DNA of 64,000 nucleotides from Pycnopodia helianthoides (lineage: Eukaryota > Echinodermata > Asteroidea > Forcipulatida > Asteriidae): NCBI GenBank assembly GCA_032158295.1, contig CM063260.1, positions 3,791,501-3,855,500 on the forward strand, in the 5' to 3' direction. Below are positions 34,317-45,200 of this stretch, one piece after another. Position 1 is the first letter of the stretch, and every line of letters starts with the position of its first letter. The notes beneath the pieces are model-generated. The model saw nothing but the letters and a program-made list of their open reading frames with translations. It was not told where the DNA came from and did no database searches. A program made the position numbers and the translations under genes.

Positions 34317-34698
34317 AGGCACTGGACACTTGGTAATTACTCAAAATAATTGTTAGCATAAAAACTTACTTGGTAACGAGCAATGGAGAGCTGTTGATAG
34401 TATAAAACATTGTGAGAAACGGCTCCCTCTGAAGTAACGTAGTTTTTGAGAAAGAAGTAATTTCTCAGTAAAATATTTGAATCGATTTTGAGACCTCACG
34501 CGTGAGGTCTCGAAATCAAGCATCTGAAAGCACACAACTTCGTGTGACAAGGGTGTTTTTTCTTCCATTATTATCTCGCAACTTCGACGACCAATTGAGT
34601 TCAAATTTTCACAGGTTTGTCATTTTGTGCATATGTTGAGATTCACCAAGTGAGAAGACTGGTCTTTGACAATTACCAAAGGTGTTCAGTGTCTTTCT
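34317..34698. mobile_element. TTAA-flanked MITE, AGGCACTGGACAC family
   Basis: Begins AGGCACTGGACACTTGGTAA after TTAA (34313-34316) and ends ttaccaaaggtgttcagtgt near TTAA (34699-34702). A central palindrome gagacctcacgcgtgaggtc is at about 34490-34512. Non-coding. Confidence 0.7.
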
Positions 34699-34785
34699 TT
34701 AATGTACGAGTTAGTTTGAGTCACTTTGTTGCATTTTATACTATTGAGACTTTTAAGTCTTTAAACATGTTTGTTTGTCTTGTCT

Positions 34786-34962
34786 TTCAGATTTTTTTCA
34801 CCGACTCTGGCTGACCAGTGAAGTTGAAAGTGTCCACGGAGTGCAACACCCCCAGCGGGAGCAGAGCTGCAACACCCGGCCCAGCGAGGATCAATGACTG
34901 CTCAACTAAGAGGCAACAGAGTGTGTGTTGCATGCTGCAATTGAAATCAACGAACCGGAAAG
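34786..34962 (+). other. Third, fragmentary copy of the 33-bp minisatellite exon
   Basis: caacacccccagcgggagca and gcaacacccggcccagcgag match the minisatellite of the two segments. The following tgctcaactaagag and a CGGAAAG|GTAAAG donor match their exon end. Its left part (ctctggctgaccagtgaagttg) matches the gag-like repeat at 35826-35910 instead, so it is a chimeric join. Confidence 0.5.
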
Positions 34963-35339
34963 GTAAAGAACCTAATATTTTGCTAAATTCCACCGTCATG
35001 ATTAAATTTTTTATTTTTCAACTGAACTTATACTGTTGTTATATTTTAAGCATAAACCGAAGACAACTCAGAGCTTAATACAATTCAAGACAACTGTTCC
35101 CTTCTACTTCCAATCTACTATGGCCGGTGTATCATCAGAGTGCGCAGAGGGACTGGCTTAGAATATCCCTAGATTTTCATCAACCATTTTTGGGGTGTCC
35201 TTGAAAAAATAGATAATATATATTTAATATTGAGCTTTTACCCCTCAGCCCAATCGGCTGAAGTACGTCCGGCTGGGTACTTTTGTTTCCAGTGAAAAGT
35301 GCCATTTGGGCTTGGGCGGGGAATGCCCTTTGGAGAAGA

Positions 35340-35765
35340 ATTTGTTTGGATTATTTGGGGTTCAAAGGTCATAGGTCAAGGTCACGGCGGTGAGTTATAG
35401 GTTAATAGTTTTCGCACCGGAACTCAAATGATATTTGGACTGCTAACTCGGGTTTGTGGTTGTGCTTTGGAAAAGGAAAGTTGGTAATGTTTTGATGGGG
35501 TAAACAAGTCAAAGGTCAAGGTCAAAGTGGTAAGTTGTAGGCAAATGGTTTCTGTAACGTAACTTCAGTTAGAAGTGACTATTTGATTTGTAACTTGGGT
35601 GGGGTTTCCCTTGGGGAAGGAAAAGTTTGGAATTGTCTTGGGGTGAACAGGTCAACGGTCAAGCTCACTGTGGTGAGTCTTAGCTAAATGGTTTCCGCAC
35701 CATAACTCCAATAAGAAGTAACATTTGAACTTGTCACTTGGGTGAGTGTTGCCCTTTAGGAGTCC
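35340..35765. repeat. Degenerate tandem repeat, about three units of ~140 bp
   Basis: The motif aggtcaaggtcacggcggtg recurs as aggtcaaggtcaaagtggta and ggtcaagctcactgtggtg at about 35377, 35516 and 35655, each followed by a tagg-aaatggtttc-gcaac-taact-like segment. The frames carry stops. Confidence 0.65.
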
Positions 35766-35803
35766 GATCGTTGCATTTGACGACTTAAAATTTTGTCTTA
35801 AAA

Positions 35804-36220
35804 TCATAGTCTTTCAGATCTTTTCACCCACTCTGGCTGACCAATGAAGTTGAAGGTTTCTGGATTGTGAGGTATTGGTGATTCTGGCTGACCGGTGAAG
35901 TTGAAGGTTTCTAAGGAGTGTGTGGTATTGGTGTTCTGACGATGTGGAGTTCTACAAAGGTAGGGCAAGATCTTTGGGACATCGAATGGTAAGAGAAGAT
36001 CTAATAACCCGCAGTTCCCTCCCCAATGATTTTCTGCAGGATGCTCGACGAGGTACTTGCTGATGTTGTTTACTTGTATGGGTTTATGATACATGTCAAC
36101 AATGTCCCGTGGTCTTTTCCTTGTGCGACATACTGGTCGTGGCCGGTGATGCCTCTTCGTTAGGTTTGGATCTCATTTCACTTGGACACTTTTTGCGGGG
36201 AAGTCTCAAACTGAAGTTTT
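35804..36220 (-). pseudogene. Retroelement gag-like fragments (Gypsy type), minus strand
   Basis: A minus-strand frame contains ETFNFTGQPE twice, the second time before WVKRSERL. The F-F--P--W--W---F pattern is typical of the start of Gypsy-type gag proteins. The segment upstream (RKRPRDIVDM-like, about 36090-36130) has the basic look of a pol or gag tail but is not assignable. No protease, RT or LTR was found nearby. The repeated ~55-bp piece shows local duplication. Confidence 0.4.
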
Positions 36221-36549
36221 ACTTTGACATGTTAGATTAAAAAAATTGTAATGAAAAATATTGCCTGAAGCCATGTTAGATATTACGCAACACCTACGTA
36301 AATTACTAAAATACCATAGTGTCTTTCAATGTGCACAGCTGAACATTTTCATTCTAGTTGTATGTGTAAAAAAGTAAATAGGCTTAGCTCAAACCCGTTT
36401 TTTTGTAACTGGCAAAAGCCACCTCATATTAAACAGAAGTATTATTTATCATAAAATACATTTATTTTGTTATAATAAATCACAATACACGGGTACAATT
36501 GACTAGATACTAGACGCGAACAAACCTTGTGTCTTTCCGTTTAAAACTT

Positions 36550-37400
36550 CATTATAATTAAACAATAATATTTACTCAAAGTTTAAGGAACTCAAACTAG
36601 ATGGCAACCAACCATATCAAGTGGCGATAAACATGTACGTTTGCGTTCATACTTAACTACTGTAAACCGGAAGAGGGAAAGCCAGTATAAATGCAATAGG
36701 TTATTAGCAACTAGTTGTGTAGTATCTTGATTTAGGAATACCAAATTGATTCAAATTTAGTAAAGCTGAATGAATTTGTTTGTGTTCCTGATCTACGGGA
36801 TATCAACTGAGTTTATTCATTTTGTAAGTCAGACGAAAAGCGCCTGCATGTTTCAGCTTATCAAATTTATAAAGCATCATAAAATATTGTGTATTACCTT
36901 TAAATTGTTATCATAATTAAACAAATAATATTTAATCAAAGTTTAAGAAAATCAAACTTGGTGACCAAAGACCTTGTCATGTGCTGATAAACAAATACAT
37001 TTGCGTTCATACTAAACTCCTGTAATCTGAGAGGGATTGCCAGTAATTAAACAATAGTTTATCAGTCAACTAGCAACTAGTTGTATAGATTCTTGATTTG
37101 GGATTATTAAATTGATGCAAATTTAGTCAAGCTAAATGAATCTGTTCATGTTCCTGATCTACGAGCTGTACACCACCTGAATTTACTGAAAGAGGAAAGC
37201 CAGTTAGAGACACGGTAGTTTATTAGCAATTAGTTCTAAGCTTTCTTGATTTGGTATTAGATAATTGATTCAAATTTAGTAAAGCTAAATTAATCTACTG
37301 ATGTTCCCGGTCTACGAGATATCAACTGAGTTTACTCATTTGTATTCAGAAGAAAAGCGCCTGCTCGTTTCAGCATATCAAATTTTTTAAGCTGGGCTAA
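36550..37400. repeat. Degenerate tandem repeat, period ~358 bp, about 2.4 units
   Basis: Shared anchors are cataattaaacaa-taatattta-tcaaagttta (36550, 36907), gaaagccagt (36676, 37195), gattcaaatttagtaaagct and gatatcaactgagttta. No stable frame. Confidence 0.65.
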
Positions 37401-40400
37401 AATATGTATTTTTTTAAACCTGAGCCAGCACAGAAATTTAGAAAACCAACATAGCAAAAATGATATCCCTCTGCGCAGAGCATTAAAGAAGTTACTATGC
37501 CATTCTCTTTTCGAGGCGCATAACACGGTCCAAGAAAAGGAAGTGTGGGAAGAGGAAGAAGCTTCTCGCTGGTGGTAAAGCCCTGATTGTGCAAAAGGAG
37601 TGTGCTAAAGAATATATAACTAATCTTGATCATTCAACAGGTTGAAGAAACCAGATGGTAACAAATAAAGTTAGTGATGCATTGTCTTGGTTCTAAGGGA
37701 CTAGTCTGTTTCCAATAAGCTTCGGTCTACAAATCGCTGACAGAATTTGAGATTAAAACGTCTTCCCTCCCCCATTAGACCAATTTCAGTCAAAGTAATA
37801 GGCCTGCTAAATAAGTTTCAAAATAGGAAAAGACGCACTACATGTACATGTAGTATAGTATAATTGCAGAAGCAAATTTCTTCCACAGCTTCTAACCATT
37901 TTTCGTCCACAGCATGTTAACCCCGAATATTTTTCCGAGCAGCCCTTTTACGTCTCTTTAATGTCATACTCAGTTTAGAAAGCACTTGAAATGTCTCTTG
38001 TGGAATAAGATTAGTTAACTCAAGCTTCAATGATGTGCATCTGAGCAGTGATTGTCGGCATGTTCAAGAATCAACGACTATAAGAGGCCATGTTCGAGTT
38101 TTACAGATGAAGACTTTTATCACATTATCACGATTCAGGGGATATGGGATAAAGGAATGATATATGATCGTATTAAACGAACAGAAAGCAAACTGAAGTA
38201 ACACTTTGAAATCTAAAAGCTAATTCACCCAACACAACTTTTCATTTTTCCTAGAATATTTCAGTCTGAAGTACTGCCTTTGTAGTCTGAAAGCTCACTT
38301 TATAAATTGGACCCCGTCTGTCAATATTACGCGAGTAAATTGTCCGTCATAACTTGATCTTATTTGCAAAACAAATTTTCCTATTATTTCAAACAGCAGC
38401 AACAACAACGGCCAACAAATTTGATGGAATTTCACGAAGTTGGTTGACAGACTTTATTTTTTTAAACTAGAGGAATGGACTGATTTAAATTGTGGAAAGA
38501 AGCGAAACTTTTCACTGGTAATGTGTTGTCCATCTGCGACAGTAAAGATGTTTGGACACTCTTGCTGGAATGAGGATCAGGCGAGTACGAGCTGACGACG
38601 GACCGCTCTTCGAATCCGGCAGATTCACCCACCAAGAGATGTACAACTACATACACTGCTGTTTATTATCGTTAGCTGGACCATGGTGGCGCACTCGGTA
38701 CCGACAATCAGAAGCATTGCATAGAGAGAGTTTGGGACAATACCCCAAAGGAACCAAGATTTACATTTTCACTTTCCCATGGTTGGTTTGATGCAAAACG
38801 TCACAATTACATCAATTGTCTGGTTCATCATGTTTTGCCAACTCTCTCATACAAAGTTCTGGTTATTACACTGTTGCAGCTTAAGCTTATTGTGACTGTT
38901 TTAAACTTCTATGTATGACCTAAACCAAATATTTGCCTTGTCTGCAGTTGCACAACACTCTAGGGCTTATTTGTTGAAAGCATCAGTAAAGAAAATGATA
39001 AATTTCTGATAGTTAAACATCATTTTTGTTCCTCTTCTCAATATTCAAATGCAAACGTTTTATTGGCCTGATAGCTCATGCGTAGTTTCTCCTGGTATAA
39101 AGGAGAAGCAGTTTATATGTTTTGCGCATTGTGGATTTGAATTAATTTTCTCTTTCAAAGTTGATGTTAATAAAGGTACGGGAGAACTCAGTTAATGACA
39201 CCAAAAAGAGTTTGTGTACTTTTTACCCGAAAGTCTACTAATTGTCGTAAGGTAAACGTGTAAGCACCCTGCGAAATTGGTTCGTCCGAAGAGACCCCAT
39301 TGATAAGAAATTAGTAAAGGTTCAATTCCCACCTTACACTTAGAAAAGAAAAACAGTAAATATTATTACTCGACCACAAAAATCTATGACAGATTTGAGC
39401 AAATTCTGGTTGGTGTACGTTATGGCTTTCAAAATGGCGACAATGTAAAATTTAATCTACCCGATCTTTTGTAATATTATAACAACATTAAAAAAGTACA
39501 AGGTTTATGAAGAACAACTTTATATCACAAATACACACAGAACGGTTTTGCAGATTTTAAATTGTATAACAGTACAGTGAAGAAAGGCACCGTCGATTCA
39601 CAATAGACCGTTATTATCATGGAGCAGCCATCTTGATTTTATCCCCGTCAAATTAATGCAACCAAACTGAGGCTGGAAGTGTAAACAGCCTGGATCCTTT
39701 ATGTACAATGAATATTAGCGTTCGTTACTTTTATTGGACACAAGGAACATGACCAATTTGTTGGCATGCATTAAACGGTCCATAGAAGACGTGCAAGTCT
39801 CGCGTGTATTCAAACGTTTTGGCGAGACTTCCGCAGTCTATGAGTGTCTGCGATGTCAGGGAAAGGCATCTCAGCCTGGACACAACATTTTTTAGGGCAA
39901 GTGATCATGTAAAATTACCAGCATGTCAGCCATTTGGTTTTGATTCCCCGATACCTAGGAATAGTACCGATAGAGACCTTTCTCTTGTTTACAAAACATT
40001 GACCACCATTTTCTATAGGCATCCTTGGGTAGCAGAACATTGATAACTGGATTGGCCCTAAAATTGCCTAAATTTTTTTTTTAAAGGCATACCCTTTGCT
40101 TTGAAAAGTATCAATTTAATTAGGGGTGGCAACCGTAAATTTGTCAGGGATTCTGGCTAATTTGATGAAATTTGTAATAATATGATAAATTATTGTACTT
40201 TTTTGCTGTGAAGGCCTCCAATACTTTTGCCAAAGGTTGCGGCTATGACGTTGCATAAGAGTCTATATAAGTGCTGTATCCGACCTCCAATTTTTCCCAC
40301 TCATTATATCCCCAAAACATAATTTTATCTGGGTGAATAAGCTGCATATTTCGTGATAATGTGGGACAAAAAAGCGGTTTGATTTAACGTCTGTTCTTTC

Positions 40401-40790
40401 GGGGCCGGGGTAGTTTAGCCCACCTCCCTAAAAAATACTTCAGACATACTTGTAATGATACATCCAGGGTCCGGAATGGGCTGGTGGAGTGAACTCTCTT
40501 TCCATGGTTGCGTTTTACTGCCTTATTCAGTAAAGACTGAGTAATAGTTTAGAAGAAGGTCTTTCAGGTACATAATTTTTTTACTTTTAGATAAAAATAG
40601 TATAAAGTTCTCTTAGTTAGAAATAACAAAATGTGTGTAGACTACTCTTAGTGCTCCTAAACAATTAAAATACCTTTCTATCACTCTCGCAATTTTGATA
40701 TTAACTTATGAAATACGGTGAGCCAACACATATGGCTATACTCTTGACCTATTTCTGACATGGCAATCTGGTACTGACAGCATTTTTCCC
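37401..40790. other. Gene-free stretch
   Basis: Short frames only. One short repeat related to 18910-18970 lies at 39778-39842. No exon with family signature, tRNA or clear transposon was recognised. Confidence 0.45.
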
Positions 40791-40791
40791 C

Positions 40792-41363
40792 CTAAGAGAT
40801 AGCAGGGTCATATTCGTGAATTCCGAGACCATTTTTTGCTACTTTTGTTCTTGATTGAATTGTCTTCAGGAACCATTTAAAAGGAAAATTAGCTCCTATG
40901 TACCTCTGAAATGTGATAGACACTTTTTTTTTGCCCAATATTTAAAATGGCCGCCGACGCCATCTTGAAAAACAACAATTAGAAATAGCTCTGGCACCTT
41001 ACGACCTAGAAATACAACAAAGATGTCGATTTCACTATTTCTGGCGTGACAAATCCACAGGAATGGTAATTGTAGAGTTTGGGATCGTTATGACCCCTAA
41101 ATCAAATATGGCCGCCTTCGCCATCTTGAAAATTATGAAATGTGATAGCTATGGCACCAGATGACCCAGACGGAAAAAATAGGTGTTTCTCAAGATGGCG
41201 TCGGCGGCCATTTAAATATTGGGCAACAAACAAAGTTCTTATCACATTTCAGAAGTACATAGGAGCTAATTTTCGTTTTAAATGGTTCCTGAAAGTCAAA
41301 TCCATCAAGAAAAAAAGGTAGCAAAAATGGTCACGGAATCCAAAGATATGACCCTACTAAGAG
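40792..41363. mobile_element. Foldback element with ~190-bp inverted arms
   Basis: Left arm 40792-40975 and right arm about 41180-41363 are inverted copies. Matched pieces include agcagggtcatattcgtgaa, gaaccatttaaaaggaaaat, tagctcctatgtac and atggccgccgacgccatctt. The middle repeats aaatatggccgccttcgcca once more. No frame. Confidence 0.8.
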
Positions 41364-42236
41364 TGCAATTTAAATTCATTGAGCTAAATTTCACAACTAG
41401 ATTATTTAAATCAACACCTTTGATGGCGTTTTTACAAGCCCAAACTACTCGTTAACAATTTGTGAAATCAGTCATCTTGAAGACACAATAACTCTTTTTT
41501 TCACACTTAGTATCATGAAATAATTGTAGTGTAATTTCCTGTCCATATTTTTTAATGATTTTTTGATACCTATTTGCCATTATGGTCAAACATTGTCGAT
41601 ATTTTGCACACACTAGTAAACATTGTGGGCACCTGTGATGGTAAGTGAGTGATTAGCAGTTAAAAACCTGCGCGCTAATTTGGTTGTCGGTGCAGCATAC
41701 TCCAAAGGAGCAGAGATCGTTTGGGGAATGCTGAAGGCACAATGTACCGAGGTATAGTAATAGTGCAAGACGCCTTGAAAAAAAATTCAAATGCGCATAA
41801 TAAAAATGTAAATCAAATTTAGGGTTAAACATTAAACGAAATCTTAAAGAGTTGGTTTTGAAATAATGATATAATTTTCTCCCCAAAATGTGGTCAGTTT
41901 CTTCATAATAAAAGCTGATACAAATCAGACAGTGCAATCTCCAAAAAATATAAAATTTGATGTTTTCTTCCACTTGAGCTGTGTACAAATCGTACCTGCA
42001 GGAAGTCCAGGCTTGGTAGCTTTTTTTGTAAACATGTGATGTCACAGGTCACATGGTCTATGCGAAACATGTTTCTTGACATAGCTAATCAGCAGGCCTA
42101 ATTTTCATGGCTCTTTTTACCGCAGATTTTGGCGCTTATACGGTGCTATGTAAAAGCGTATGATTCTTTAGGATGTAAGCACAGAACTCCATGGTAAGCA
42201 TGGTCACGAAGATGCACCCAGGACTCTATCATCTCT
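41364..42236. other. Region 3' of the dispanin gene
   Basis: Holds a copy of a dispersed repeat (about 41940-42063: gtacaaatcgtacctgcagg, aagtccaggc, gtgatgtcacaggtcacatg) also found at 48970-49090 and 60095-60226. No coding exon seen; the UTR limit is unknown. Confidence 0.4.
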
Positions 42237-45200
42237 CTACCCATTAAACCCGTGATCATAATTTGTTTGGACATAACCGACAGTACCGAGAACTAACACC
42301 CAGTATATGACGATGATGATGATGGAGATGACTTCCAGAATGATACCGGTCACAAGGCTGGCGATGCACCACTTCTTGGCCTCGCTTGAAGCCTGCTGTG
42401 CCCCGTTAAAATCACCAGCAGAGGTTTTCGACCGGACCTATAACGGAATACACCGAAACCAAAAATTAAACCGAACACAAAATAATGAATGTTTACTAAT
42501 GCAATAAGTGAGAATATTTTCATGAGTTGAAATAATGGTAATGTTCCGTACAAGGATTGAATGAAACTTTCAATCGAATGAAATAATTCCCTCCGTTGCA
42601 CGAATGCAAAACATTCATTATTATTATTTTCATTTATTTATTTATTATTTTTGTATTATTTTCTATTATTATTATTATTAATGTCGTGTTTTGTATAACA
42701 TCCCAGTAGATCTCTGCCATTCTGAGGAAACACCTATGTTCCGACAACCTTGTGCTTCGATAATCTCTCGTGGTTTACAAGCTGGGCTTGGGTTGGGGTT
42801 AGGGCTGGGGTTGGTGTTGGGGTTGGTACGGGGGGGATGGTGTTGGGGTTGCGGTTGGGGTTGGATTAAGGCAAGGGTTAGGATTAAGAAAATACTACAT
42901 AACGGATGTCGGAACATAGGGGTGTCAGAACATAACCACTGATAACATGTGGATAAAACTTAAATTTTGAAAGTTGTTGTGGTTCCGAGATGAGGAACCG
43001 GTATTGAGATATTCTTGACGAGTCGAACCTGCTCGGCTCTATTTCTTTTCAGAACCACCACTTTTCTCAAATCTGTAAATGGACACTGATTTGTACGTAG
43101 TTACTAAGACGACTCTTACTAAGATGGGCACTTGTGAAATTTGCATAGCTTATAGATGACTCGCGCTGCTGGTTTTTTTTTTAAGAAACAGTTCATCCAG
43201 CCAAGCTGTTCTGCTTTCCGAAATAGGAGAGAAGAAATTGGTATACATTCATTATGAAGGTATATAGACCCAGTCCACCTGACGTCCCAACACAGTCAAT
43301 CTTGTTTGCGCCATTTTGGGAAGACAGTTCCCTCGTGCGTTATTTGAAAAGTGTATGGCATATTTTAGGCGACGCACACGCAGTTAGACGTGCACCATTT
43401 TATGCATTACGTTGACTCCATAGAGTTATATATAAGAACTAGAGGACGCACTAGCCTTCGCTCGGCCCAGCGGCCTATCCAGGACCGCTGGGATGGGCTA
43501 ATCAGCTTGCACAGATTCTTGTTCAGGAAGTACGTCATGCGTGCAGTGCTTGCAGTGCATAGAGTTATATTGCAGTGTGAGTGTGATGCATGATGGGACT
43601 GAGCGTGGGACTGAGCATTAACGCTAACAATACGTTTGCCCATCCCAGCGCCTTTGGAAGGCGCTGGGGACGAGCGAAGCACTAGCCAAGTTACGTGACT
43701 CGTCGCGCGGGTGGTGCGGCCACGTTTCAAGTGTACTACCACTACTTTACTGAACGCAAAACAACAACATGAACACCGAGCGCGTGATGCGTGCGTTTAC
43801 CATACGCACACATGGTGTACTTCGTACTCAATTTTGCCCTCTAAAAAATGGCGCTAGTGTCTCCTTGCGGTCCCGGCGCGTTTGTGCACGCAGTATTGCC
43901 AGTGCGCCCTCTAGTTCTTATATATAACTCTATGGTTGACTCCTAAAATGGTAGACCATGGGGCACTAAATTAGTAGTCTTGGTGCAAGACGTTGTTGTT
44001 CATTATCACCCAACTATCGCGATTTAGCGCGCTCCGCGGCCGCGAATGACTATCGAACAATAGCGGGCGCTTTGCGGCTTCGTCGTGTGTAGTGTTGAGT
44101 GACTCAACAAGAACGTCTTGCACCAAGACTACTAAAGTAGCCGCGTGTGGCGTCAGTACAGGGGGTTAAAATAGGGAATCCCACTTACGTCAAGCGATTT
44201 GATGATTGCGACGATGCCGAATGGACAACAGCAGAACAAGGTGACGAGAACGGAGAAAACTAGATAGTCATTGGGAGCTACACCCTGTTGACGAACTATC
44301 ATGACCGGGGCAGGGGCCATCTAAAATCCCGGGAGAAATCAAGGGTGGAAATAGAGTACAAGAAAAACAACTTGAAAAGAGAATTCAAATACCGTGCCAG
44401 TAATTAAAGACGCATTGATAATGCACTATGTGGCGTGACTTGCTTAACAAGAAAGATAACCAGGGACGGGAATTTGACGTTAGAAAACGGCGGACTGCAG
44501 ATATGCGTGCTCCCTCCTCGTGCCATATTCTTGGCCGTGGTGCCCTTGAGTATGTTCGTCATAATGAATTGCGATGAAGCTGTTCTAGCTTTCTCGTCTT
44601 GTTTGAGTTGGACAACCATTTTAAAACCGTTCATCTGCATGGGTTGTGTATGTTGGAACAACTGACCACGAAACCGTCCGTGTATCGTGTGGTGTTTAGT
44701 AGGCCGGTGGGGCCGGAGATAATGTTCATGGGAGCGATTATGTGTATGCCCCCCCCCCCCACCACCACCCTATGGCCAATTATAATGACACTTCGTTTAA
44801 TAGCGCCCTCTTTTGAATCAACTTCCTGCAGCTCACTCACTGGGGAATTTATGACAGAAGCCTGAAAATCTGAGGCATATAACCAAACAGACATAAGAAC
44901 CTGAAAACATGACGTCACACTTCGAGGCTCGTGAAATAACACCAGATACCGACCTTGAGCGCCTACCAGGACCCTGTTAGATTGTATATCTTTGACCTCG
45001 CATTCCGTTCACACGGACGGAGATTCGTGTTATTACACACGTACACAGTGGATAAAACAACATGGTGTGCACACGCGCAGGCAGCAGACGATCGAGAGTG
45101 GGTAGCGGACAAATTACGTCACTTTGGAGGGACCAATCATAACACAGATATGGAAATCTTACGTCACTGCATGTTTATCCAATGAAATCATTGGGCCTGT

